Source of the DNA: Trachelipus rathkii
Taxonomy: Eukaryota; Arthropoda; Malacostraca; Isopoda; Trachelipodidae
DNA length: 20,319 nt
Direction of reading: 5' to 3'
Assembly: GCA_015478945.1 (NCBI GenBank)
Contig: JABUQX010130933.1
Coordinates: 1-20,319, forward strand
Of the stretch, positions 1-9,972 are shown piece after piece (the stretch's first letter is position 1; each line of letters opens with the position of its first letter). The notes under the pieces are model-generated. The model did not search any database. It was not told where the DNA came from and worked only from the letters and a program-made list of their open reading frames with translations. A program made the position numbers and the translations under genes.

Positions 1-699
1 TTAAAACACCCACTGAAACTGAACGCATACCGCAAACTATTCCCCGACCAACCTCAAGAATTTTCTCTGACCAGCGTGTTCGCTACTTTGGCGTATAAAA
101 TATCTATTAATCATTATTATATGGTGCCTTTTTACTCAGTTCATACATTAAATTATTGAAAATTTACTTTAGAAACTGTTCATCAATGATGGATGAATTT
201 AAAAAAAAAAAAATTTTTTTAGTAATCAGCCTATACCTTCCCATAGCTGTCCAACGCACTCCTTTATTTTCCAAAAGTAAACAGTTTTATTTATACAAAA
301 AGGAAATAAATTAAAGCTTACATTAATGGACTAGTGAATAACGTCCACTGTGATCACAAAGTTCTAAATGGGGGAGATTTAGTTAACTTTTTCTTCTCAA
401 GCATCTTAATTTTTGATTTTATAGCGTCTTCTTTGTCAGCCAGTTTTAAACATCTTTCGTTTCAAGTTTATATAGATCTGTATGGATAATTTTTCAACCC
501 TTATTATCTCTTCTTAATTTTCTTTTTTCCTTTGAGATGTTCTTCATATCTCCTACAGCAGCTCTTTATAGCATATTTTGTCAACATTTGTTGGGAGTGA
601 TGTGGAACTTCTTAAGAATACTATGGATTCATAGCATTGTGCACTGCTCTTTGAGAAATCAGACTATAAGTTCTTCAGATTCTCCACTAAAATTGCTTA
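1..699. other. AT-rich sequence without a recognisable gene
   Basis: I see no open frame with family-like residues here. An A/T run lies at about 200-222. The rest is mixed AT-rich sequence that may be the decayed 3' part of the minus-strand transposon relic that begins further right. Two CCGACC/CTGACC-like words near 43-80 faintly resemble the CCCTGAC words at 1917-1990, but they are in the same orientation and too diverged to call an element end. Confidence 0.4.
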
Positions 700-1493
700 A
701 CTATTAATAGAAAACCCTCCTTCCACTGTCCCATTCATGAAAATATCAGTCCCCAATTTTGGCTACTGTCATAATTCCCACATAACATTGATTCAGGTAC
801 TATAGAAAAAAACTAATCAAGTCTCTTAGAAAGACAATTACCATCCAAAATATTTTGAATTTTTAATTCAAGGGTAGAATGAGCTTCACTGCAAAGTAGA
901 GTGTATTGTGCTTTTGCTTTCTAGAAAAATAGGGAGCAAGTCTGGTTAATCACATTTCATCAGACCCATTTTAAAATTTGAAGCTACAGCACTATCTGGA
1001 AACATTAATTTAATGTTTCCCTTATATCTGCACACGAGTTTAAAGACATTTCATCATCCACCACCTTTAATGCCTATAGTATTTCAGATTCTGTAACATC
1101 ATCTTTAATGCAAAAGATGAAACTGATTGATAAAACTGATTTTTGGTTGGTTATTACTAGAACACTCAGGGTCATTAACGGTTGAGTATGATTAGAAGTT
1201 GATGGAATGGCATAATTTTCAGTGCACACTTTCCTAATATTTGTATTATTAGAACACAACGAAAAGTTTTTCAATGATGGTTGGTCCTGCCGAGTTTTGA
1301 TTAAATTCCGATGTGAGTTTCTTGTGAAACTGCTTGGCGTCCCATGTTAGATAGATCAAAGTTCTTTTACATACTTTACAGTATGCCTTGAACTATCAGG
1401 TCCTTTACCCAACCACCTGATAAACTGGTGGGGTTCAGTTTGGACACCCCAACCACCGGTTGTCGTTAAAGTTAGTTTTTTGTTTGAAGTCAT
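700..1493 (-). pseudogene. Decayed transposon-encoded zinc-finger protein (probable hAT-type transposase relic)
   Basis: Read on the minus strand, the likely start ATG is at 1493-1491 (MTSNKK...). About 25 codons in comes WLGKGPDSSRHTVKYVKEL, then after a frameshift LSNMGRQAVSQ. This resembles the N-terminal BED-like zinc finger of transposon proteins in which C..C is followed by DLSNMGRQAV and a histidine pair. The cysteine positions appear to be lost. Further on, split by a stop near 1074, are TESEIL and ALKVVDDEMSLNSCADI, then after another frameshift FPDSAVASNFKMG (the terminal F just outside the clean frame). The family pattern is ALK...MFPDS.VA..F. After about 930 similarity fades. At least two frameshifts and several stops make this a pseudogene. 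Family assignment is from memory of the motif and placement in hAT is inferred. The terminus at 2013 on the same strand could be the 5' end of the same element. Confidence 0.5.
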
Positions 1494-1916
1494 TTTATAA
1501 ATAAATAATAAATACCTTTCAACTGCACAAAAATCCAAAATCACTTTGCTCAAACCTCAAAAAAAAAAACACCTCAAAAGTATAAATCCCTAAAGAAAAA
1601 CATATAAACAGATTAAGTCATAAGTCATACAGTCTAAAACACATATCCATACACCAATCACCTTCAATCAAAAGGATGAACTTGGAACAACCCCTACTCT
1701 ACGGACAGAATGGGAAGAATAGTAGGTAATAGTGAACTAAAAATAGAAAAAAAGAGGATAGAAGTAGATTTATGAATGTCATTCCTTGCCCATCCTTTTC
1801 ATAATCACTTATCAAATACATCTCTTATTCCACAATTATACAGTAAGTAAAAATATATAAAATATGCAACCTGGTCCATGGATCATTCTTCGTATGTTTT
1901 GAAATTTTAAAACTTC
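1494..1916. other. Probable 5' untranslated part of the minus-strand transposon relic
   Basis: This AT-rich stretch lies between the likely start codon of the zinc-finger relic and the subterminal CCCTGAC repeats. I see no coding signal. An A-run lies at 1559-1569. Its role as a leader is inferred from position only. Confidence 0.3.
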
Positions 1917-2013
1917 CCCTGACTTTTTTTGGAATTTCCCTGACCTTCATCTTAAAACGTTTCCCTGACCAATTTTTTTCCCTGACTTTTCCAGAAAGTG
2001 TGAACCAACCCTG
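1917..2013 (-). mobile_element. Terminal region of a CAGGGTTGG-type DNA transposon with GTCAGGGA subterminal repeats
   Basis: On the minus strand the sequence starts CAGGGTTGG at 2013 and then carries four GTCAGGG words, at about 1980-1986, 1963-1969, 1939-1945 and 1916-1922, spaced 17-24 bp. CAGGGTTGG is also the left terminus of the two elements at 11077 and 11201. Arrays of short subterminal words are typical transposase-binding layouts in hAT elements. The other end is not identified and may lie outside the window. Confidence 0.55.
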
Positions 2014-2164
2014 CTGAGGAGAGAAATGTGTTTGGCAGAGGCGAGAATAAAGGTGCATAATAGGAGTGAATGGGTGGGGTTTTGGGTGAAGGGGTATGGT
2101 TGTGGTCCACCTGGGCCAAGGGGTTATCCCTAATTTGCCAGGTTGATCATCAGTTTATGCTATC

Positions 2165-2502
2165 AAGCTTGCTAAAGTCTTGATATTATATATTTAGACT
2201 TCATTAGCATAGCTTTTGATAAGGTTCCCACATAAGGGCTGATGAAGAAGTTATTCCAATGTGGTATAGGTGGAGTGGTACATGGTTGACATTAAAGAGT
2301 GGTTGTGGAATGGAAAACAGTGTGTACAACTAAAAATGGCAATAAGTCATCATGGAAATAGTTAAGAGTGGTGTCCTCAGGGTTCAGTGCGTTGGGGCCA
2401 CTATCGCTCCTCATATATAAGATAAAGTCGTGTATATACAGTATAGCAGCAGCAGTTATATATATATATATATATATGTTATATGTTATATATATATTAT
2501 AT

Positions 2503-2582
<80 letters not shown>

Positions 2583-3440
2583 AATAAAGGATTTAGACCA
2601 AGGACATAAACGTAGTTTTCTTAAGTTTCAGATGATACCAAAGTGGCTACCTCAGTTAGAAATAGTGAAGGATGTATAAAAATTCAAAAAATGATCTTCA
2701 TATAAACTTCTTGGGTGGGCAGATAAGTGGCAATGAATTTTAATAGTAAAAAAGTGTAAGGATATTCACCTAGGTTACTCCAAAGTTTTAACTATGATAT
2801 GAATGCTGATTGGCTTGAGTCTGTGGAATTTTCATGAACAAGATTTTCGTGTGATTATAAGAAGTAATTTGAAAGTAGCTAATCAGTGTTTGGAAGCAAG
2901 GGAATAAAGCTAATAAGATGCTGGGGATAATAAAAATCGTAATGCTGTTTATAAGAGCAATGAAGTTATAAGTAAACTGTATAATAGCAATGTTATGCCA
3001 GTTTAGAGTATTGTGCAAAAGTTTGGCCTCTTATTTAAAAAAAGACTTAGATATGCTAGAGAGAGTGCAACATAGAGCAGCAAGGGATGATTTCTGGGTT
3101 TGAGGGTAAGAGCTAGTTATGAGGAGAGAGGCTGAAGGGAGTTAGGAATGTTTCTGTAGAAAGGCGATTTCTCAGAGAGGGGACATGAAGCAAGTCTACA
3201 AAATATATACATCAATTGATAATACAGAGACCAATGAAATTCTTAATAGTAGAGCACGGAAGGGAAACCAGGGGGCTTAGTAAGAAAAAAAACAAGAAAG
3301 CATTCATTCAGTAACAGGGTTGTTAAATTTTGGAATGGTTTGCCACAGGAGGTTGTTGAGTGTGACTCACTTGCAGTATTTAAGAAAGAATTAAATAGTT
3401 ATATGGTTGATTTGGGCATCATATAGTATATTTTGACCTA
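2165..3440 (+). pseudogene. Non-LTR retrotransposon (LINE) reverse transcriptase relic, CR1/L2-like
   Basis: Pieces of a reverse transcriptase read in order over several frames. IAFDKVP at about 2207 corresponds to the family's KAFDKVPH. QCGIGGVVHG follows near 2260. VVSSGFSALGPLSLLI near 2370-2415 corresponds to GVPQGSVLGPLLFLI. VSDDTKVATSVRNSEGC at 2625-2675 covers the catalytic FADD box with its two aspartates kept. RVIIRSNLKVANQCLEARE follows at about 2848. ERVQHRAAR lies near 3060, and the C-terminal NRVVKFWNGLPQEVVE near 3318. A (TA)n block interrupts it at 2459-2582. Many stops and frameshifts show it is dead. The 5' part, including any endonuclease domain, is missing or unrecognisable. 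Two more fragments of the family lie at 9030-9478 and 15430-15610, both on the minus strand. The clade is inferred from motif style. Confidence 0.75.
2459..2582. repeat. (TA)n microsatellite inside the LINE relic
   Basis: About 124 bp of nearly pure TA dinucleotides with small interruptions, splitting the LINE between the GPLSLLI segment and the SDDTKVAT segment. Confidence 0.9.
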
Positions 3441-3765
3441 GTCAAATAGGTTGGTGTTTAGTTACAGTAGTTATTAAGGTTAAACTGAATGTTACTTTAA
3501 AGTTATTAAAGCTTGAAGTGTAGTTGGCATGAACTTTTTAGCTATAGTTTTGATTCTTTTAGTTGTAGACTTAGTGTATACTATAGGGTGCTTTTGTGGA
3601 TTTGCATGAGCATGCTTTAGACTTTGTGTATATTATGTGTTATTGACAAGCCCTATAGTGCTTTGTGGATTTGCATGAACATGTTGCTTGGATTGATTCT
3701 GTTAGCTTGACTAGAACAGTCTCGATAGGCCCATGTGGCTTACTGTCTTTTATTTCTAATGTTTG
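3441..3765 (+). repeat. 3' untranslated tail of the LINE, with an internal direct repeat
   Basis: The stretch follows the LINE C-terminal codons and ends near TTATTTCTAATG, a plausible LINE 3' end. It holds a direct repeat: CTATAGGGTGCTTTTGTGGA and onward (3581-3616) and CTATAGTGCTTTGTGGAT and onward (3653-3683), 72 bp apart. At 3713-3742 it reads TTGACT, ACAGTCT, GATAGGCCCAT, GGCTT. This series of words is also the core of the minisatellite monomers at 12141-13870. Confidence 0.6.
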
Positions 3766-3777
3766 ATGAGATGCTAT

Positions 3778-3849
3778 AGTGAGGGTCCCGTCGCAGTCCT
3801 GTGAAGCTCTAGGGTTGTGGATTTTCTGACAGCGACGAAGTTCTCACTA
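3778..3849. repeat. Imperfect inverted repeat (hairpin) just after the LINE tail
   Basis: AGTGAGGGTCCCGTCGCAGTC can pair with GACAGCGACGAAGTTCTCACT about 30 nt downstream, the strongest pairs being AGTGAG/CTCACT and CGTCGC/GCGACG. It may be a transposon end or a structured transcript. I cannot tell which. Confidence 0.45.
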
Positions 3850-4077
3850 AAAGGTGTTAAGGGGCCGGTAAGGTTGGTTAATTTTAATTTTGCGTCATAT
3901 TCTTCTACTCTTTCTGTTTTCAGTGCATGTTGAGCACCTTACCCCAGTCTTGGGGAGAGAAGGTGGGTGGTGATGATATATAAATACATAAATATAAATG
4001 CAAAAACTGAAATAACTATTATTTTGAATGTTGTCAATAATCCATCCTTTACTGATAATTTTATAAATGCCCAGTTT

Positions 4078-4143
4078 TTGGGCGGACATTTATGAAATGG
4101 GCAAATGCCTGGACAAATGCCCATTTTATAAATGCCTGCCCAA
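4078..4143. repeat. 26-bp imperfect inverted repeat with a 14-nt loop
   Basis: The left arm 4078-4103 (TTGGGCGGACATTTATGAAA...) pairs with 4118-4143 with about four mismatches. Further copies of the words GGGCAAATG/CATTTGCCC lie at 4099-4107 and 4145-4155, so the block is a cluster of palindromic AAATGCCC words. This is the layout of a small foldback or MITE-type repeat. The family is unknown. Confidence 0.6.
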
Positions 4144-4313
4144 TGGGCATTTGCCCAGCGTACATCACAACCTGTGCCCCTTAAATGTTAAAAGTTCTCC
4201 TATTGCACATAATTTACATATATTTATGCTGCTCAAATAAGCCATTTATAAATATAAATATAAATATGAAAACCTATAAATATAAATATAACATTCAAAA
4301 TAAGGCAGGTGGG

Positions 4314-4343
4314 GGTAACTTTGAACACCTGTTCAAAGTTATC
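4314..4343. repeat. 14-bp inverted repeat GGTAACTTTGAACA / TGTTCAAAGTTATCC
   Basis: A near-perfect palindrome with a 2-nt centre. A related pair TTGAACA...TTGTTCAAAGTTA recurs at about 4501-4526. The two occurrences, about 190 bp apart, suggest ends or binding sites of a small DNA element between them. The interval 4344-4582 contains no other recognisable feature. Confidence 0.5.
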
Positions 4344-4582
4344 CAAACCGCCCATTTCCAAAAATTTGAGAAAAAATCAAAAAGAAAGAAAAAATAAAAA
4401 GAAGACCACCATATTTCAGGTAATTTAAGTACTATACTACATCATAATTTAGGCTAGCATAACTTGAAAATTCAAGTATTTTAGAAAAAGTTATAGTTAG
4501 TTGAACACAAAAATTGTTCAAAGTTAGTCAATGTTACGTTTAAACAGAAGAGCAGCATCAATCCAAAAATTTCAAAGATAAA

Positions 4583-4596
4583 GTATATATATATAA

Positions 4597-4640
<44 letters not shown>

Positions 4641-4669
4641 TATAAAGAATATATATATATAAGTTACAG

Positions 4670-4711
<42 letters not shown>
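4583..4711. repeat. (TA)n microsatellite, left border of a hAT relic
   Basis: TA dinucleotide tract broken by short non-TA words near 4645 and 4662-4672. It abuts the terminal region of the element that starts at about 4712. Confidence 0.9.
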
Positions 4712-4715
<4 letters not shown>

Positions 4716-5969
4716 TGTACTGATAGTATCAGTATCGGTAGTATCGGCCATTTTAGATTGGTTTATAGTTGAAGAATTATGAGAAATTTTAGATTCAATA
4801 ATAAATCTAGTTTCGATATATAAAAGGTTCTTATAAAGGAATCCTTAAGCTAGCTGAAAACCCCACAAGAATGGCATTCCAAGACAGTGAACCACTTCTA
4901 GAATGCATTTAAATAGCATAACCAAGGAGCTTGCTCGTGTGACAAAAAAAGATTCACAGAAGTGGAAGCCGCCTTATCAGCAAACCCCTCCTGGCAACAG
5001 CACTGATAGTGAGGATTAGTGTCTTTCAGCAAATAAACCTACCAAAGATGAAGAAGATTTGGATATGTTGACTTTGATAAGTTCATGGCAGAAATTGTAT
5101 TGACATCTCATTCACCTCAAAGGAATCACCAAGGAACCTCATTGAAAAACTGAAGAGACAGTCATCAAGGAGCAAAGATAATTCAAATTTGCAATCTGTG
5201 AAAGAGGTGAGGCCTATGAAACATGGAGATGCTAACAGAAGAGAATCCCTTTCATGTGGTGACACATGAAATGGGCCAAGGTTTCTATTATTATCAGTGC
5301 TTGAAAGCAAATATTTATCAGCCCCTCCCTCATCCCGAGAGCGAGCGTATTTATAGTGTTGGGGAATGTAAACACCCCAAAGAGGAACAGGCTCTCGCCG
5401 ATACTAGTGACAGCTTAATGTTTTTGCATCACAATTTGAGAATTTTTGAATTTGAGTATTGAATGATATCTATCTTTATCTTAATGGAAGTATATTATTA
5501 TTATATTTGAATAATAGAGTTTTTTTTTTTGTCTTTCAGCTGATTAATTGAGGTCTCTTCTTTCATTATTTCTATTCTTTTTTATATTGTAGCTGGTTAA
5601 AGAATCTTCTTGTAAATTGTAATCATGTTAAACATAAAAGCTAGTAGCTAAACTCTGTTACTTACTTGAAAATGGAGATGGAATATTTTTGAATAAACAT
5701 ATAAGTAAAAGGTTAATATTACATATTTGCATTTATTATTCCTTAAAGAAACTATTTTATTTATAAAATAAATAAATCCTTGGGCACAACCAAATAAGAA
5801 ATAAATGACTTAAGTATTGGTTGTAAAGGAATGCAATCCTGAGTTGCCTAGCAGCACACAAATGTTCTATCTTATTTCTGTGTATTTATTATATTAATTT
5901 AAAGTATCAGTATCAGCACCTAAAAAAATAGAGTATCAGCCTATTGGCCTCTTTTCTGGTATCGGTATC

Positions 5970-5973
<4 letters not shown>
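4712..5973 (+). mobile_element. Decayed hAT-type DNA transposon with TATCGGTA-rich ends
   Basis: The left end carries TATCAGTATCGGTAGTATC (4727-4745). The right end carries TATCAGTATCAGCACC (near 5906) and GGTATCGGTATCTCTA (5958-5973). Such reiterated TATCGG words are typical of hAT subterminal regions in animals. TATTAGA on the left faces TCTAATA on the right, so the outer borders are loosely inverted. Both sides run directly into (TA)n, which hides any 8-bp target duplication. A broken transposase C-terminus lies inside. The non-coding part 5463-5900 is AT-rich with nothing else recognised. Borders are uncertain by several bases. Confidence 0.55.
4866..5462 (+). pseudogene. hAT transposase C-terminal relic (dimerisation region)
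   Basis: The most telling part is the end. KYLSAPPSS (frame of 5309) is followed after a one-base slip by ESERIYSVGE (5338-5367), and the frame closes with SLMFLHHNLRIFEFEY before the stop at 5460-5462. In hAT transposases the C-terminal dimerisation domain reads roughly YLS.P.TS..SER.FS.AG, followed later by a LLFL..NL motif, so the order and spacing fit. Upstream, LEKLKRQSSRSKDNS-type segments and other pieces are less certain. Stops near 4912 and 5019 and at least one frameshift make it non-functional. No catalytic D, D or E residue can be assigned. Confidence 0.65.
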
Positions 5974-6167
<194 letters not shown>

Positions 6168-6170
<3 letters not shown>

Positions 6171-7162
6171 GGGCTAAGTGACGTGGACCAATTTTTAGTA
6201 TAACTTGGTCTCCGACTCTCCCTCTAATGTACTTTGAAAAAAAAAAAAATTTTTTAAATCACGGCCCCATAGTCGGGCATAAGCACACAAAAATACTAAT
6301 GTAATTCTTAATAATAAAAGTTTTATTAAAGTTTGAATAACGCCGAGTCAGCCCGTCCGTGGAGGGGTGAAGCGGACCACCACTGAGGGTGACTCTCGAC
6401 CATCTGTTTAAATTCCTCGGCCTTTACATAATTCTGAATTTATATTACTAATTCTTTTACTTTGATAGGTCACTATTTATCATATTAAAATTGGTATTAA
6501 GTCTTAAAAATGTCAATAATTATAAATAAAATTTAATATAAATAAGGTGGTCCCTATCTAACTTCTCCCCCAAAAATGAGATACTTTTGAACTCGTTTTT
6601 TTTATTAAAATTTTACTTTTTAAAAATTTTCACTTAATATAAGTAACTCTTTTTATTACATTTAAATTAATTATACGTAATAAAAATTGTCAATAATACA
6701 CGGAAAATAATTTAAAAACAATGGTGGTCCCGAGCCACCCCATCACCTTACGCTGGGTGAATCGGACCAAGTTAGTCCCCGTGATTTAGCCACTAGTGCT
6801 TGGATCAAAAATTTAATTTGCCAGTTTAAAGCTAACACACTCTCAAGTGTATCCACTGAAAAAATACTAAAATCGATCCACAATTTTTCCTTCATTTTTA
6901 TAACGAAGTTAAAAACATACATTTTTCAAACGTGAAGTTCTATTGAAGGAAATTTTTGTACCCTAATTTCTAACATTTTTAAAAATATAAAAACCTTACA
7001 GAATTAAATATGATCTAAATAAAAACTTGTAGTACTACCGCTGGCTATTAAATGAGCGAAAAAAATTTTTTTTTTTTTTTTTTTTTTATTATTTTTACTT
7101 TTATTTTAGAGTGGACCGAATCACCTCTCTAAAGAGGCGGGCCCGGTCACCCCGCTCGACGC
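6168..7162. mobile_element. Non-autonomous DNA element with CG-bearing islands and diverged terminal inverted repeats
   Basis: The block is set off sharply from (TA)n on both sides. Its left end GTCGGGCTAAGTGAC matches the inverted right end GTCGAGCGGGGTGAC in most positions, and the match extends to about 22 bp (roughly 16 identities). Inside the element a 14-15-bp word recurs: GTGACGTGGACCAA (6178), GGTGAAGCGGACCAC (6366), GGTGAATCGGACCAA (6756), and inverted GTGGACCGAATCACC (7111). The rest is T/A-rich, with an A7/T22-type run at 7056-7087. No coding frame is visible. The repeated word near the ends suggests binding sites for a transposase made elsewhere. Superfamily is not recognised. Confidence 0.55.
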
Positions 7163-7257
7163 TATATATATATATAGCAGTATATATATAGAGTATATAT
7201 ATATATAGTATATAAGATATATATGTAAGTATATATATATATATGTTGAGGCAGGGG

Positions 7258-7289
<32 letters not shown>
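7163..7289. repeat. (TA)n tract with short GC-containing interruptions
   Basis: TA dinucleotides broken by words such as AGCAG, GAG and GTTGAGGCAGGGGAGG (7244-7259). It forms the right flank of the CG-bearing element and the 3' flank of the minus-strand LINE relic. Confidence 0.9.
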
Positions 7290-7291
<2 letters not shown>

Positions 7292-8483
7292 TTCAGATTT
7301 TATTAGAGGTAAAGATTCTCACTTGTAATTCCCTACTTCCCTGCCAAATTCTAATATAAGCTTTTAAACAAAATTTTAAATTCATCTTCTGAGTAACACA
7401 AATCCACATGAAGTCCATAGATTACAGCATGTTTGGCGGCTTCATCCACCTAGTCATGAAAGATTATCTCCCCATGACTAGGTATCCAAGTGATGACTAT
7501 TTTTCTGAATCAGGTAATTGGTGTAACAAGGAGTGAATTTTATGGATCATATAATGAATACAAGATTTTGCTTTCATCGCATTAATCACTGATAAAGAAT
7601 CAGATATAATGTAATCTAACTGAGTAAAAATAATATGGCTTAGCCTTTAAATGTCATAAGCCTTATAAAGTGCAAAAACTGCTGATGTAAATATAGAACT
7701 ATAATAAGTAATAAAAACTCCTTCAGCAAATTATCATATAATAAGGCACCCTTTATTTTTTTTTATCTTTTGAACCATCTAAGAAGCAAATATGAAAATT
7801 AATATTTTTTAATTTAGTAAGTTTCTCTTGAAATAAATTGTTGTATAGGTTACTATTGAATTTTTAGCCATTTTTGACCATTGAATAAGACTATCATTTA
7901 TATGAATATGTGTTTTCCTAAGAAATATAAAAATCTTAAGACAGTTTTTTCACAGGTAACTGAAGGTCTTCCATTAAATTTTTCAATCTGCTAATACATG
8001 GTAAAGGAAGACCTCTCTGCCTATAAAAGTCATAATTAAAGAATTTCTGACAGTTTTGATAGGATAGTCAAGTTTTGTGATCCTACTGGTTATATAACAT
8101 AGACCCAACCTTTTCCTTCATATATGTAATGTATGTGTTTCTGCTTCCATATGTTCTGCTATGGTACTTTTCAAGGCACCTTTTGTTATTCTAATGAACT
8201 GTTACGTATTTTTAATATTTTTATAATTCCGGTGGTATCTAGAAATGAAGTTGCCATAATCAATTTTGGTACTTATCAGTGTTGTATACAAGTACAATAA
8301 TAGATATGTATTCACCAAAACCTTTCAGTAGTAGATGAATTTTTCACATTGTAAATTTAATCAATATTATGAGAACTTCATGTAAGTTTTTTGTCCAATA
8401 TCAGACCAAATATTTATGTATACTTTTATACTGTACCGTATATTATAATTATATGTTAGACTAGGCTTCATCATATAAATTTT

Positions 8484-8539
<56 letters not shown>

Positions 8540-8543
8540 AGCT

Positions 8544-8605
<62 letters not shown>

Positions 8606-8835
8606 ATCATTGCTGCTGACAAGTTTACTCCCCATTGTTTTGACCAAGCTAATATTTTATCTTGAATTTGCTGTGTAGCTGCATGAGATATTTTTTGTAT
8701 CAATACCATACAGTCACATCATTCACATAAATGGAATACTGTACTTGAGGCTTACCATCTAATATATCATTTATCAGTAATGAAAATATCACCTGGTTTG
8801 GTAATAGTTGAGATTAGCATAGTCTGATGAAATAT
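7290..8835 (-). pseudogene. Jockey-like LINE relic: reverse transcriptase and RNase H-like region
   Basis: On the minus strand, from 5' to 3', IYVNDVTVW (8732-8706) sits where the YADDV catalytic box should be. The A and first D are changed, so the active site is lost. It is followed by ISHAATQQIQDKI and WSKQWGVNLSAA near 8620-8690. After a (TA)n block come LYTTLISTKIDYGNF (split by stops, near 8250-8290) and YRQRGLPL near 8020. An RNase H-like domain follows: SDSLSVINAMKAK (near 7570-7605), then after a frameshift IVITWIPSH (near 7475-7500) and VDEAAKHA (near 7427-7450). Jockey-clade LINEs typically end with a domain containing WVPSH.GI.GNE.AD..AK, so the match in order is good. Many stops and frameshifts. 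The 5' half is missing. Confidence 0.7.
8488..8601. repeat. (TA)n microsatellite interrupting the Jockey-like LINE
   Basis: Two TA tracts separated by TTATATAAGCTAGG near 8533-8546. It splits the LINE between the WGVNLSAA segment and the KIDYGNF segment, as in the LINE at 2165-3440. Confidence 0.9.
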
Positions 8836-9029
8836 CTATGTTTTTTTTTATCATTTTTTTTTCATATCTTTCATTCCCATGTAAGAGGGCTAAAAAAGCT
8901 CTGCTAAATCTATCTCATATATAGATATATTCTCTACAAAAAAATTTTTTTTTGTTTTTTCTATTAAATTTAGGTTATAATAAGCTTTGTAAACTTATGT
9001 AAAGTATACACAGTAAATCTGTGTATAGT
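8836..9029. other. T-rich spacer with no recognised gene
   Basis: Contains T runs near 8841-8860 and 8942-8960 and a small hairpin word ACACAG...CTGTGT near 9009-9023. Nothing else identified. Confidence 0.4.
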
Positions 9030-9478
9030 CAACACCCTCTGAGAAATTTCCCTTCTACATAAACCATTCCTAACTCCTTCAGCCTCTCTTCAAAGATCTT
9101 TCCCTCAAACCCAAAATCATCCTAGTTGCTCTATGTTGCACTCTCTCTAGCATATCTATCTTTCCTTAAATATGGGGCACAAACTTGTGCACAATACTAT
9201 AATACTGGTCTAACATATCTATCATACAGTTTACTTAAAACTTCCTTGCTCTTGTAAACGATATTGTGATTTACTATACCCAGCATCTTAACTTATAATT
9301 CCTCACTTCCAAACACTGATTAGCTACTTCATAGTATAAAAAAAATCAACATTGGCTACTTTCAACTTGAGTTTCAAGTCACTGCTTATAATCACACCTA
9401 AACCTTTTCTTTGGTTTACAGACTCAAGCTAATCCCCATTCATATCTTAAAAACTTTTTTTGAGTAACCTAGATTTAT
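9030..9478 (-). pseudogene. Second copy of the CR1/L2-like LINE (fragment)
   Basis: Its reverse complement aligns along its whole length with about 2765-3180 of the first LINE relic. Shared stretches include GCTAATCAGTGTTTGGAAG, GATGCTGG and ATGCTAGAGAGAGTGCAACA. Pieces such as ERVQHRATR and GVIISSDLKL can be read over different frames. It covers only the region downstream of the catalytic box. It begins directly beside the TTTATT-rich block at 9479. The two copies differ by substitutions and small indels, so they are old insertions of one family. Confidence 0.75.
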
Positions 9479-9719
9479 TATCTATTTATTTTATTCTAAT
9501 TTTTATTTATTTTATTATTTATTATTATTTATTTATTTTATTATTTTTACTATCTATTTATTTGATTCTAATTTTTATTTATTATATTTAGCTATTATTA
9601 TTTATTTTTTATTATCTATTTATTTTATTCTAATTTTTATTTATTTTATTATTTATTTATTTTATTATTTATTTATTTTATATTTTTTTTATTTTATTTT
9701 CTACTTTTTTCCTTTTTTT
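9471..9719. repeat. T-rich low-complexity block of TTTATT-type repeats
   Basis: Imperfect repeats of TTATTTATTTTATTCTAAT and related words, with a loose period of several tens of bases. Possibly expanded from a retrotransposon tail. It carries no coding signal. Confidence 0.8.
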
Positions 9720-9972
9720 GGTCTTAATGTATAATTTTTCCTCTATTTCAGTATTGGAATTGCGTAAGAAATACCCTAAAAAAGTTAGGGGGGAAAAAAC
9801 TCTGCTGATAAAAACTCTTCTAACTTTATGGACATAGGTGAAGAACCTACACACTTTTTACTATTACTGCCTTATAGTGTATGATCTATGTTAATGCACT
9901 ATACATAAAAAATTATATTATAGAGTTTCATCAAAGTAAAACTTGGCATACACTTTGTCTAGATTGAATTTT
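9720..9972. other. Unique AT-rich spacer
   Basis: No gene recognised. It contains one copy of the word GCGTAAGAAATACC (9762-9775), similar to the recurrent word in the R repeats further right. Confidence 0.4.
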
